Source: JAOUEE01 sp051011595 (GTDB lineage: Bacteria; Actinomycetota; Acidimicrobiia; Acidimicrobiales; SHLQ01). Taken from it: a stretch of DNA of 15,830 bases. Numbering within the stretch: the first letter of the stretch is position 1; each line of letters starts with the position of its first letter. The DNA is taken from assembly GCA_051011595.1 (NCBI GenBank), contig JBPCTQ010000211.1, forward strand, positions 1 to 15,830, in the 5' to 3' direction. Of the stretch, positions 1 to 9,088 are shown in pieces. The notes under the pieces are model-generated. The model searched no databases, was not told the DNA's origin, and worked only from the letters and a program-made list of their open reading frames with translations. The position numbers and the translations under genes were made by a program.

Positions 1-3000
1 CGAGACCAGCGCCCGGAGCGGGGTCAGCGAGTCGTTGGTGACCTCGCCGGCCCACACCAGATCCCATAACGCAGTGAGTACCGACGTGTCGTCGTAGGGC
101 AGATCGGCGGCCGCAGCCGCCGCCACCAGGTCGGGCCAGAACGAGGCACCCCCCTGATCGAGCTGGTTCCGCAAGGCCTGGTGGTGGGCGTCGTCGGGAC
201 CATCGATCGACGACGGCACCAACAAGCCGGCCTGATCGCGATACACCAGGCGCACCCGCCCGTCGGTGCCTCCCACCGAACCGGCCCCCACCCACACCAC
301 CTCTCCGGTGGTGCAGAGCTGGTCGAGGTCGGCCGGACGGTACTCGGCCATACGAGCGGGCAGGATGTCGCGTTCGAGCACCGACGCCGGCAGCGGCGCC
401 CCCTGGAGCTGGCCGATGACCTCGGCCAACCCGTCGGGCCCCCGGCGTTTCACTCCGATGCCCTGCCAGGCGGGGAGGAAGCGGGCCAGCTGCCGGTGTT
501 CGACGGGCTCGACCTCACGGCGCAGCGCAGCCAGCGATCGCCGACGGAGCTGGCGCAACACATCGTCGTCGCACCACTCGCGCTCGACACCGTCGGGACG
601 GAACTCGCCCCGCACCAGCACGCCCTCTCCGGTGAGCCGGTCGAGTACCGGCGTGATCTGATCCACCGGCACGCCGTACCGGCTGGCCACCTGCTGGGCC
701 AGGAACGGACCATGGGTGCTGGCGAAGCGACGGACCAGATCCCCGAGCGGATCGTCGACCGAGTCGGTGAACACCGCGGGGAGCCCGATGGGGATGGCCA
801 CCCCCAGCGCGTCGCGCAGCCGACCGGCGTCGTCGGAAGCCGCCAGGTGATCACGGCCGGCGATGGCCACGGCCACGATACGAAGGTCGGCCAGGAGCTG
901 ATCGAGGGCCGCACCCACATCGAATCCGTCGCGACACCGGGCGTCGATCTCGTGGCGTTCGAAAGGCCCCAGCAAACGGAGCAGATCGTGCAGTTCGTCG
1001 GTGTCGCGGGCTCGCCGGTCGGCGCTGAGCTGTTGGAGGTCGAGTTCGAGATCGGCCAACACCCCGGGATCGATGAGCTCGCGTAGCTCTTCGGCCCCCA
1101 GCAGGTCGCGCAACAACTCGCGGTCGAGAGCCAACGCCGCGGCCCGGCGTTCGGCCAGGGGAGCATCACCTTCGTACATGTAGACGGCGATCCAACCGAA
1201 CAACAACGACTGGGCGAACGGTGAGGCCCGCACGGTATCGACCGGCACCATCCGGACCCGCCGAGTCGACAGGTCGTGCAGTACCTCCTTCAGGGCCGGC
1301 AGGTCGAACACGTCGTTGATGCATTCCCGGGTGGCCTCGAGCAGCATCGGGAAGCTGGGGTACTTGGCCGCAACCGTGAGTAGGTCACTGGCCCGCTGGC
1401 GCTGCTGCCACAAAGGGGTGCGCTGGTCGGGACGGCGGCGCGGCAACAGCAACGCCCGAGCCGAACACTCTCGAAAACGAGCGGCGAACATGGCGGTGTT
1501 GGGCAGCTGGCCCATGACGATGTCGTCGACCTCGTCGGCGGTGAACAACAACTCGTCGAGGGGAAGATCATCGATGGCCTCGGGCAAGCGGACGACGATG
1601 CCGTCGTCGCTCCACAAGATCTCGGCATCGACCCCCCATTGCTGACCCAGCCTGGCCTGGAGGGCCATGGCCCACGGCGCATGGACCTGCGCACCGAAGG
1701 GGGTGAGCACACAGACCCGCCAGTCGCCGATCTCGTCGCGGAATCGCTCGACCACCACCGTGCGGTCGTCGGGTATGACACCGGTGATCTCGGCCTGTTC
1801 GTCGAGGTACATGATCAGGTTGCTGGCCGCCCGCTCGTCGAGGCCGTGGTCGCGTCGGAGCCGAGCGAGGGGGTCATCGTCGGCCCGGATCTCACGAAGG
1901 AAGGTGCCGATCGCCCGACCCAGCTCGAGAGGCCGGCCGGGCCGGTCACCGTGCCAGAACGGCATCTTGCCCGGCTGGCCGGGGGCCGGGCTCACCACCA
2001 CCCGTTCGAAGGTGATGTCCTCGATGCGCCAGGTGGATGCCCCCAACAAGAAGGTCTCGCCGGGCCGACTCTCGTACACCATCTCCTCGTCGAGCTCACC
2101 CACCCGGGTGCCGTCGGGCAGGAACACCCCGAACAAACCACGGTCGGGGATGGTGCCGGCGTTGGTGACGGCCAGCCGTTGGGCTCCTTTACGCCCGCGG
2201 ACGACTCCCTCGACCCGATCCCACACCACGCGGGGCCGCAGCTCGCGGAACTCTTCGCTCGGATACCGGCCCGACAACAGATCGAGCACACTCTCGAGCA
2301 CCTCGTCGGACAACTCGGCGAAGTTGGCCGAACCCCGGACCACGGTGGCCAGATCGTCGACCGCCCAGTCGTCGAGCGCACACATGGCCACGATGTGCTG
2401 GGCCAACACATCGAGCGGATTCCGTGGGTAGTGGGTCTCCTCGATGAGACCGGCTTGCATCCGCTGCACCACCACCGCCGCCTCCACCAGGTCGGCTCGG
2501 TGTTTGGGGAACAGCTTGCCCCGGCTGGGTTCACCCACCTGGTGACCGGCACGGCCGATTCGTTGCAGGCCACTCGACACGGCCCCCGGGGACTCGACCT
2601 GGATGACCAGATCGACGGCGCCCATGTCGATACCCAGCTCGAGCGAGCTGGTGGCCACCAGACCTTTGAGCCGGCCACTCTTGAGCTGGTCCTCGATGTC
2701 GAGCCGCTTCTCACGACTGAGTGAACCGTGATGGGCCCGCACCAACACCGAGTCGTCGTCGACGGCCGGGGTGACACCGCGCGTGTCGGGCTGAGCGCCG
2801 GCGATCTCGTGAGCGTCGGTGTCGTGGCCACCGTCGGCCAGCTCGTTGAGCCGGGTGGCCAGCCGTTCGGCCAGGCGACGAGCGTTGACGAACACCAGAG
2901 TGGAGCGGTGCTGTTGGATGAGCTCGAGCAACTGGGGATGCATCGACGGCCAGATGCTGCGCCGGGCCGGGCCGGCGCCCGGTGGGGTGTCGGTGGACGG

Positions 3001-3765
3001 AGCCCCCAGATCACCCATGTCGTCGACCGGCACCACCACCTCCACATCGAGTTCTTTGCTGATGCCGGCGTCGACCACCGTGACCGGGCGAGGTGAACGG
3101 GCACCGTCGGCCCCGCCGAAACCACCCAGGAATCGGGCGATCTCGTCGAGCGGACGCTGCGTGGCCGACAGACCAATGCGCTGGGGCGACACATCACACA
3201 GCTGCTCGAGCCGCTCGAGGCTCACCGACAGGTGAGCCCCCCGTTTGGTGCCGGCCAGGGCGTGGATCTCGTCGATGATCACCGCCTGCACGTTGGTGAG
3301 GGTCTCGCGCGCCCGGCTGGTGAGCATGAGATACAACGACTCGGGTGTGGTGATGAGCAGATCGGGCGGATTGCGCACCAACTTGCGACGATCATCGGCG
3401 GACGTGTCGCCCGTGCGCATGCCCACCGTGGGTTCATGCAGCACCTGTCCGCTGCGTTGGGCGGCCAGTCCGATCCCTTTCAGCGGTGCCCGCAGGTTCT
3501 TCTCGACATCGACGGCCAGCGCCCGCAGCGGGGAGATGTACAGCAGGCGGGTGCGCTGCTCACGTTCGGGGACCGGAGCGGTCATCAGCTGATCGATCCC
3601 CCACAGGAAGGCGGCCAAGGTCTTCCCCGAACCGGTGGGGGCAAGAATGAGGGTGTGGTCGCCGTCGGCGATGGCCGGCCAGCCCTGGGCCTGCGCGCCG
3701 GTGGGTTCGGGGAAGGTGGTGTCGAACCACGTCCGCACCGGCTCCGAGAACCGACTCAAGGGCAT
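1..3765 (-). CDS. lhr: Lhr-family ATP-dependent helicase (partial, C-terminus beyond window)
   Basis: Large superfamily 2 helicase of the Lhr family, a 3'-to-5' ATP-driven translocase linked to nucleic acid repair in mycobacteria. The frame is open from an ATG at 3763-3765 to the window edge: 1255 codons, against about 1500 in the actinobacterial family, so roughly 250 residues are missing. An in-frame TAG lies four codons upstream of the ATG, with a GTG as the only alternative start. Visible motifs are Walker A APTGSGKT (residues 42-49), DEIH (165-168), SATQ (200-203), AHHGSLSRE (344-352) and motif VI QRIGRAGH (401-408). These two RecA domains are followed by the long winged-helix/DEAD-associated and Lhr C-terminal regions typical of the family. 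It lies 67 nt downstream of helD on the same strand, so co-transcription is plausible. The N-terminal sequence (a short RFSEPVRTWF lead into the Q-motif-like GAQAQGW) is typical of full-length Lhr. Confidence 0.95.
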   Translation of the reverse strand, partial: MPLSRFSEPVRTWFDTTFPEPTGAQAQGWPAIADGDHTLILAPTGSGKTLAAFLWGIDQLMTAPVPEREQRTRLLYISPLRALAVDVEKNLRAPLKGIGLAAQRSGQVLHEPTVGMRTGDTSADDRRKLVRNPPDLLITTPESLYLMLTSRARETLTNVQAVIIDEIHALAGTKRGAHLSVSLERLEQLCDVSPQRIGLSATQRPLDEIARFLGGFGGADGARSPRPVTVVDAGISKELDVEVVVPVDDMGDLGAPSTDTPPGAGPARRSIWPSMHPQLLELIQQHRSTLVFVNARRLAERLATRLNELADGGHDTDAHEIAGAQPDTRGVTPAVDDDSVLVRAHHGSLSREKRLDIEDQLKSGRLKGLVATSSLELGIDMGAVDLVIQVESPGAVSSGLQRIGRAGHQVGEPSRGKLFPKHRADLVEAAVVVQRMQAGLIEETHYPRNPLDVLAQHIVAMCALDDWAVDDLATVVRGSANFAELSDEVLESVLDLLSGRYPSEEFRELRPRVVWDRVEGVVRGRKGAQRLAVTNAGTIPDRGLFGVFLPDGTRVGELDEEMVYESRPGETFLLGASTWRIEDITFERVVVSPAPGQPGKMPFWHGDRPGRPLELGRAIGTFLREIRADDDPLARLRRDHGLDERAASNLIMYLDEQAEITGVIPDDRTVVVERFRDEIGDWRVCVLTPFGAQVHAPWAMALQARLGQQWGVDAEILWSDDGIVVRLPEAIDDLPLDELLFTADEVDDIVMGQLPNTAMFAARFRECSARALLLPRRRPDQRTPLWQQRQRASDLLTVAAKYPSFPMLLEATRECINDVFDLPALKEVLHDLSTRRVRMVPVDTVRASPFAQSLLFGWIAVYMYEGDAPLAERRAAALALDRELLRDLLGAEELRELIDPGVLADLELDLQQLSADRRARDTDELHDLLRLLGPFERHEIDARCRDGFDVGAALDQLLADLRIVAVAIAGRDHLAASDDAGRLRDALGVAIPIGLPAVFTDSVDDPLGDLVRRFASTHGPFLAQQVASRYGVPVDQITPVLDRLTGEGVLVRGEFRPDGVEREWCDDDVLRQLRRRSLAALRREVEPVEHRQLARFLPAWQGIGVKRRGPDGLAEVIGQLQGAPLPASVLERDILPARMAEYRPADLDQLCTTGEVVWVGAGSVGGTDGRVRLVYRDQAGLLVPSSIDGPDDAHHQALRNQLDQGGASFWPDLVAAAAAADLPYDDTSVLTALWDLVWAGEVTNDSLTPLRALVS

Positions 3766-3832
3766 CACCGAAACCTACCCACCACCTCGGACATTGCCGG
3801 ATTCGCGGCACTGCCCCGAGCCGGGACCGCAG

Positions 3833-6001
3833 TCAGGCCAGCGCGTCGGGCAAGGGGAGGTGATGGACCAGGGTCAACCGTTTGGTGGCTCGGGTGAGAG
3901 CCACGTACAGCGACCGATGCCCCTGCGGTTCTTCACTCACGATCCGGGCCGGTTCGACGACGATGGCCGAGTCGACCTCGAGACCCTTCACCAGACCCAC
4001 CGGCACCACCGTGACCTGCCGGTCGAGGCCCGAACGGGTGGCCCGGCCGAACTCGATGTCGGCCGCTTCCAGAGCCTCGGACACCGCCGTCACCAACGAC
4101 GACGCCACGATGACGGCCACGTTGCCGGCGTCGAGCTGGTCGAGCTCGTGGGCCACCGTGGCCACGACCTCGTCGGTCAACGTCTCGGCCGTGGCCACGC
4201 TCACCGTTCGGGGTGGCTCGCCGTCCTGGCGAATCGACGTGGCCGGGGCCAGGTCCGGGGCCGCCGCCTGCAGGGCCCGGGCGGCCACCTCCATCAGCGG
4301 AGCCGGGATCCGGTAGCCGATGGAGAGCTCCACCCGGCGGGCCGGTCGTTTCTGCTCGATGTGTTCGAGCACACTCTCCCAGTCGTCGTGGGCCCACGCG
4401 CTGGTGGCCTGGGCGATGTCGCCCACGATGGTCATCGAGGCATTGAGCGATCGCCGGTCGAGCATACGCAGCTCCATGGGCGACAGATCCTGGGCCTCGT
4501 CGACCACGATGTGGCCGTAGGTGCGGACCTCGTCTGCGTCGCGGTGGCCGGGCCGGAATCCGAGCAGCGCCCGACACTCGTCGAGCAGCGGCGCATCGCT
4601 GGTGGTCCATCGCACCTCGGAGGCCCCCGACCACGGCCGGTACAAGGCCTGCATCTGCTCGGCGCCCACCTGATCGCCGCCGGCCGCCCGCAACAACGAA
4701 CGCGAACCGAAGAAATCATGGAGCAGCTGGGCCGGGGTGAGCACGGGCCACATCCACTCGAGGGCTTCGCGCACCTCGAGCTGGTCACGAACCCGCTCGC
4801 GCACCACTTCGGTGCTGGTCTCCTCGCGCGCCGACGCCGCCAGCATCTGGAACAGCTGGTCGACCACGAACTTGCGGGCCGCATTGTGGGTCCGGAACCG
4901 CCGGCGGGCCTGACTGATGATCTCCTCGGACCGTTCCACCGACAGCCGCAGGCGTTGGAGACCGAACCCCAGCACCAGGTCCTCGCGCAGTGGCCGTTCG
5001 CGCTGGCGCATGGCCCGCCGCAACACGTCGATCATCGCCAGATCACCCTTGAGCCGAGCCACGGGCTGGATGTCGGTGCCTTCGACGATGGCGTCGGGCA
5101 CCACCAGGTCGCCCAGCGTGGCCAGCTCGATCCCCGCCTCACCCAGCGCCGGCAGCACCTGTTCGATGTAGGCGAGGAACAAGCGGTTGGGCCCCACCAC
5201 CAACACGCCCTGGCCCTCGAGCGGGAACCGGTGCGAATACAGCAGATACGCGGCCCGATGCAGCGCCACCACCGTCTTGCCGGTGCCCGGACCTCCCTGC
5301 ACCACGATCACCCCGGGGAGCGCCGATCGGATGACGTCGTCCTGTTCACCCTGGATGGTGGCGACGATGTCGCCCAAACGACCGGTTCGGGCGGTCTCGA
5401 GGGCCCGGATGAGCGCCCCTTCACCCTTGAGGCGGCTGCCGGTGGCCACCGTCTGGTCGAGGTGCGACAGATCACCGAACAACTCGTCGTCGATACCCAA
5501 CAGCTGCCGGCCCCGGGTGGCGAAGTGGCGCCGCCGCTCGAGGCCGAACGGCTCCGCTGCCGTCGCCCGGTAGAACGACTCACTGATCGGTGCCCGCCAG
5601 TCGACCACCAGCGGATCGTGGTCGGCATTCCAGACACCGAGACGACCGATGTAGAACGAGTCGGCGCCGTGATCGGCATCGTGGTCGATACGTCCGAACA
5701 CGAGCGACGAAGACCCGAGCTCGAGCTGTTTGAGCCGGCCGGCCACCGAATCAGTGATGGCATCGCGTTCGAAGCGGGCCTGGTTGGTGCCCCCGGCACC
5801 CACCTCGACCATCGACGACACCCGGCGGGCCGACTCACGGGCCACCTCCAACCAGTGGTAGGCGTTGTCGATGGTGGCCTGTTCGGCCTCGATTTCGGCG
5901 TCGATCGTGGCACCCTCCGGGTCGGTCGACCGTCCCGCGGCCGAATTCAGGGGACCTCCCAGCCTAGCGGCGGCTGATGGTCGACCATCCGCGCCCCGCA
6001 A
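3833..6001 (-). CDS. helD: HelD/HelR-like RNA polymerase-recycling ATPase (superfamily 1)
   Basis: UvrD/Rep-type superfamily 1 ATPase of the HelD/HelR family. Family members bind RNA polymerase, release stalled complexes, and in some actinobacteria protect against rifampicin. The protein is 722 residues. It starts with a helical arm (about 30-60, containing IDAEIEAEQATID), then the family-typical FYIGRLGVW and DWRAPISESFYR stretches (116-145). Walker A is GGPGTGKT (236-243), followed by VVALHRAAYLLYSHR, a strong HelD hallmark. DEAQDLS (501-507), GDIAQAT (527-533), VKGLEVD (671-677) and LYVALTRATKRL (698-709) complete the helicase motifs. The start is uncertain. TTG at 6001 is the first in-frame candidate but has no well-spaced ribosome site. 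GGGAGG at about 5954-5959 sits 4 nt before an in-frame CTG at 5950. The family arm must be included, so a start well downstream is unlikely. It is transcribed toward lhr. Confidence 0.9.
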   Translation of the reverse strand: MRGADGRPSAAARLGGPLNSAAGRSTDPEGATIDAEIEAEQATIDNAYHWLEVARESARRVSSMVEVGAGGTNQARFERDAITDSVAGRLKQLELGSSSLVFGRIDHDADHGADSFYIGRLGVWNADHDPLVVDWRAPISESFYRATAAEPFGLERRRHFATRGRQLLGIDDELFGDLSHLDQTVATGSRLKGEGALIRALETARTGRLGDIVATIQGEQDDVIRSALPGVIVVQGGPGTGKTVVALHRAAYLLYSHRFPLEGQGVLVVGPNRLFLAYIEQVLPALGEAGIELATLGDLVVPDAIVEGTDIQPVARLKGDLAMIDVLRRAMRQRERPLREDLVLGFGLQRLRLSVERSEEIISQARRRFRTHNAARKFVVDQLFQMLAASAREETSTEVVRERVRDQLEVREALEWMWPVLTPAQLLHDFFGSRSLLRAAGGDQVGAEQMQALYRPWSGASEVRWTTSDAPLLDECRALLGFRPGHRDADEVRTYGHIVVDEAQDLSPMELRMLDRRSLNASMTIVGDIAQATSAWAHDDWESVLEHIEQKRPARRVELSIGYRIPAPLMEVAARALQAAAPDLAPATSIRQDGEPPRTVSVATAETLTDEVVATVAHELDQLDAGNVAVIVASSLVTAVSEALEAADIEFGRATRSGLDRQVTVVPVGLVKGLEVDSAIVVEPARIVSEEPQGHRSLYVALTRATKRLTLVHHLPLPDALA

Positions 6002-6042
6002 CCCCTGCCCACCCCCACCCGCCGACCCCTGCCCGCCGACCC
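6002..6042 (-). promoter_or_regulatory. G-quadruplex motif upstream of helD
   Basis: On the minus strand this stretch carries seven runs of three to five G separated by loops of 1, 2 or 5 nt. On the plus strand the C-runs are 6002-6005, 6008-6010, 6012-6016, 6018-6020, 6026-6029, 6032-6034 and 6040-6042. The loops are TG, A, A, GCCGA, TG and GCCGA in plus-strand terms, so part of the motif is a short direct repeat. It ends at the proposed TTG start of helD, so the G-rich strand would be in the helD transcript or its promoter. The sequence pattern is clear; folding and any regulatory effect are inference. Confidence 0.5.
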
Positions 6043-6106
6043 GTGGCCGCCGACGGTGTGTGGGCCGAATGACTCACTTCCGAGCCGTCTCGCTCGATTG
6101 GTACCC

Positions 6107-6967
6107 ATGGCTTCAGTGGGAACCACTCTGCGTCGCACCGTCGGCGCCGTGTCTCCCCGACGGCGCCAGTACCAACGCCTGCTCGATTCGTGCCGGCTCG
6201 ACCCGGCCACACTGGCGCCACCGCTGCGTTCGCCCGGTGTCGACGACGTCATCATCTGCGGCTGCCCCCGTTCGGGAACGGCGCTGCTCACCGCCGCTCT
6301 GCACCAACCTCCGGTGATGGTGTCGGTGATGGAACCGTGGGACGGGCTCCGTCTGCCGCCGGCCGACCTGTTCGCGTCGCTGCGCGGTGAGCTGGCCGAG
6401 GGGTTTCTGGATCGGGGTCGCCTCGATCTCGATCGGCTGGCCGTCTCCGGCGACGTGACCTGGACCCGAGAAGACCAGGGTCGCTACGCCGTCGACTTCA
6501 CCGACGAGACGGCAGTGGCGGTCAAGTGGCCCACGTTCTGGCAGTACCTCCCCCTGCTGACCACCACCCGTTTCCTTGTCTGCGTCCGCCATCCCGGCGA
6601 TGTCGTCGACTCGTTCCGGTCCCAGGCGGGCCGGCTCCACCACGGCCTCGAGTACGACGTCGCCTTCAACCGGCGGATCAATGGCGAGCTGGCTTCGGTC
6701 GCCGACGTCGACACCCGACGGCTCCGGCTGTACGACCTGGTCAACAGCACGGTGCTCGACCACATCGACCGACCCAACGTCCACCTCGTCCGCTACGAGG
6801 ACTGGCACGACGATCCCGTCGCGGTTCTCGAAGGAGTCTCGGCGTTTCTGGACCGAGACCTCACCACCAGTCCGGCGAAGGTGACCGCCGCGACACCGAC
6901 CACCGACCAGGCCCGTCGGGCGGCGATCGTCGATCGCAGCACGACAGCCCGAGCACTGGGGTACTGA
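6107..6967 (+). CDS. PAPS-dependent sulfotransferase family protein
   Basis: Cytosolic-type sulfotransferase that would transfer sulfate from 3'-phosphoadenosine-5'-phosphosulfate to an acceptor. With the ATG at 6107 it is 286 residues. The 5'-phosphosulfate loop is GCPRSGTALL (residues 52-61), and the 3'-phosphate-binding region is FLVCVRHPGDVVDSFRSQ (156-173), with the expected Arg and Ser. A 17-residue extension from a GTG at 6056 is possible but lies in the G4-adjacent divergent gap and has no ribosome site. The ATG also lacks a clear Shine-Dalgarno sequence, so a leaderless or weakly initiated start is possible. The stop is 1 nt from the next ATG, which indicates tight coupling to the glycosyltransferase/deacetylase. 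The acceptor cannot be told from sequence; a surface glycan or glycolipid is the natural guess from the neighbour. Confidence 0.85.
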   Translation: MASVGTTLRRTVGAVSPRRRQYQRLLDSCRLDPATLAPPLRSPGVDDVIICGCPRSGTALLTAALHQPPVMVSVMEPWDGLRLPPADLFASLRGELAEGFLDRGRLDLDRLAVSGDVTWTREDQGRYAVDFTDETAVAVKWPTFWQYLPLLTTTRFLVCVRHPGDVVDSFRSQAGRLHHGLEYDVAFNRRINGELASVADVDTRRLRLYDLVNSTVLDHIDRPNVHLVRYEDWHDDPVAVLEGVSAFLDRDLTTSPAKVTAATPTTDQARRAAIVDRSTTARALGY

Positions 6968-6968
6968 C

Positions 6969-9026
6969 ATGATCCGCATCAACCGAACACGCGTCCTCGC
7001 CGTGGTCGACGGTCTGGGCACCGGAGGCGCCGAACGATCCCTGGCCGAGTCGATCGTGCCGCTCCGCCGCCGGGGGATCGACATCTCGGTGGTCTGTTTT
7101 CACCGACGCGAGGAGGGTGTACACGACGACGTGGTGGCCTCGGCCGCCGACGTGACCGTGATCGACGAAACGAACTGGCACGGTCGGGTCTCGGCGCTAC
7201 GACGCCTGGTCACCGAGCGGGGCCCCGATGTGGTGCACACCACGCTCTTCGACAGCGACGTCATCGGTCGACTGGCCACCCGGGGCACCGGCGTCCCGCT
7301 GCTCACCAGCTTGGTCAACACCTCCTACGACAAACGACGCCTCGATGACCCCAACGTGGGGCGCCTGCGCCTGGCCGGTGCCCGGCTGGTCGACGGGTTC
7401 ACCGGCCGCCGCTACGGCACCCACTTCCATGCCATCAGCGAGACCGTCCGCGACGCGGCCGTCGACGACCTCGGACTGGATCCCGCCAAGATCACCGTCA
7501 TCCCCCGAGGACGGGCACGCGGCCGTCTCGGCGAAGCCACCCCGAGTCGTCGCGCCGCTTCCCGCGCCGCCCTCGGGCTGGCCGAGGACCAGTTGGTGGT
7601 GCTCAACATCGGCCGCCACGAGTACCAAAAGGGCCAGATCACCCTGATCGAAGCGGCCGCCCGCCTACGCCGCACCCACCCCGATCTGGTGGTGCTCATC
7701 GCCGGGCGAAACGGCAACGCCACCACCGAGCTCCGCGAACGCATCGCGGCGCTCGACCTGGACGACACGGTGCGACTCCTGGGACACACCGACGTCGCCC
7801 AACCCCTGGCCGCCGCCGACCTGTTCGCGTTCCCGTCCCGCTACGAGGGCCTCGGCGGATCGGTGCTCGAGGCCATGGCCCTCGAGGTGCCCATCATCGC
7901 CAGCGACATCCCCGTGCTGCGCGAAGTGCTGTGCGACACCGCAGTGTTCACCCCGGTCGACGAGGTCGGCCCGCTGGCCGCAGCCATCGAGGACACCGTG
8001 GCCGATCAAGCCGCCACCCGACAACGGGTCGCACAGGCTCGGCGCCGATTCGACGAGCACTACGAGTTCGACGGGGTGATGGATCGCCTGGCCACGCTGT
8101 ACGAACAGACCGCCGACCCCAGCCGGGCACCACGCCGCCGTGATCGCATCGACCGCCTGCTCGTGCGCACACCGCTGGCCGCCGCCTCACGGGCGCTCAC
8201 CCGGCACCACGTCACGGTGCTGGCCTACCACGGCATCAACGACCGCGAAGCCTTCGCCCACCAGCTCGACGAGATCGGACGGGATCGCACCTTCATCGGA
8301 TCCAGCGAGCTCCGCCACGCCATGGCCGGAGGGTCCCTACCCGAACGGGCGACCCTCGTCACCTTCGACGACGGCCGCCGCAGCGTGCTCGATGCGGCCA
8401 TCCCCGAACTCGGCCAACGGCACATCCCGGCCATGCTGTTCGTCGTCACCAGCCTGTTGGACTCCAGTCAACCGTTCTGGTGGGACGAAGCGGAGTATCT
8501 CGGCGGTCCCGACCTGGTGGCCGAGCTCAAACGAGTGCCCAACAACGAGCGACTGGAGCGGATCGCCACACTCCGAGCCGGCAACAAGGTGCGGCTGCGC
8601 ACTCCCCAGCTGACGGCCGCCGAGCTCCGCGAATTGGCGGCCCAGGGCATCGAGATCGGCAATCACACCGCAACCCACCCGTGCCTCGACCGCTGCGACG
8701 CCACTGCGGCCGCCCACGAGGTCCACACCGCCCACGAGTACCTCACCGACCTGTTGGGTGCACCACCGATGGCCTTCGCCTACCCCAACGGCAACTTCGA
8801 CCCCCGGGTCGAGGAGACCCTCGATCGGCTGGGGTACGACCTCGGGTTCTTGTTCGATCATCGAACCGTCGACGTGAGCGACGCCCATCCCCTCCGCATC
8901 AGCCGTCTGCGGATGAACGAACGACTGACCGCGGAACGGCTGGAGACGATCCTCAGCGGTCTGCACCCGGCCCTGCACAGTCTCCGCACCCGCGGCCAGC
9001 GCCGGGCTCTCGTTCCCGACAGCTGA
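6969..9026 (+). CDS. Bifunctional GT4 glycosyltransferase / NodB-type polysaccharide deacetylase
   Basis: A 685-residue two-domain enzyme. Residues 1 to about 380 are a GT-B fold glycosyltransferase of family 4 type: N-terminal GLGTGGAERSL (15-25), donor-site IGRHEYQKG (214-222) and the E-x7-E motif in EGLGGSVLEAMA (293-304, E293 and E301). A charged linker at about 381-405 leads into a carbohydrate esterase 4 (NodB) domain at about 410-640. That domain has YHGIND (420-425), TFDDG (465-469, likely base D467 and metal ligand D468), the metal-binding NHTATHP (H566, H570) and FAYPNG (603-608). The deacetylase therefore looks catalytically intact. No signal peptide or clear membrane segment is seen, so both reactions probably act on a cytosolic lipid-linked or nucleotide-linked precursor. 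It sits 1 nt after the sulfotransferase. The substrate is unknown. Confidence 0.9.
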   Translation: MIRINRTRVLAVVDGLGTGGAERSLAESIVPLRRRGIDISVVCFHRREEGVHDDVVASAADVTVIDETNWHGRVSALRRLVTERGPDVVHTTLFDSDVIGRLATRGTGVPLLTSLVNTSYDKRRLDDPNVGRLRLAGARLVDGFTGRRYGTHFHAISETVRDAAVDDLGLDPAKITVIPRGRARGRLGEATPSRRAASRAALGLAEDQLVVLNIGRHEYQKGQITLIEAAARLRRTHPDLVVLIAGRNGNATTELRERIAALDLDDTVRLLGHTDVAQPLAAADLFAFPSRYEGLGGSVLEAMALEVPIIASDIPVLREVLCDTAVFTPVDEVGPLAAAIEDTVADQAATRQRVAQARRRFDEHYEFDGVMDRLATLYEQTADPSRAPRRRDRIDRLLVRTPLAAASRALTRHHVTVLAYHGINDREAFAHQLDEIGRDRTFIGSSELRHAMAGGSLPERATLVTFDDGRRSVLDAAIPELGQRHIPAMLFVVTSLLDSSQPFWWDEAEYLGGPDLVAELKRVPNNERLERIATLRAGNKVRLRTPQLTAAELRELAAQGIEIGNHTATHPCLDRCDATAAAHEVHTAHEYLTDLLGAPPMAFAYPNGNFDPRVEETLDRLGYDLGFLFDHRTVDVSDAHPLRISRLRMNERLTAERLETILSGLHPALHSLRTRGQRRALVPDS

Positions 9027-9088
9027 CCCTCGCGATCGAGCACCCGCCGGACAGCGAGCGTCGGCGGTGGGGTGGGTACGGTTGCGTC

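Noticed and set aside
181..3096. Long plus-strand open frames across the left of the window
   Set aside because: They are antisense to lhr in the codon-aligned frame and show no domain features; lhr reads continuously over the same region.
1992..3197. 401-codon minus-strand open frame
   Set aside because: It is a frame-shifted shadow of lhr, rich in Ser, Arg and Pro; the helicase motifs are in the other frame.
3635..5977. 780-codon plus-strand open frame
   Set aside because: It lies antisense to helD, whose helicase motifs are unambiguous. It is a GC-rich antisense frame with His/Arg/Gly-rich composition and no family features.
8480..9088. 203-codon upstream extension of hemE
   Set aside because: It overlaps the deacetylase in another frame, is Arg/Pro-rich, and is unlike any HemE N-terminus.
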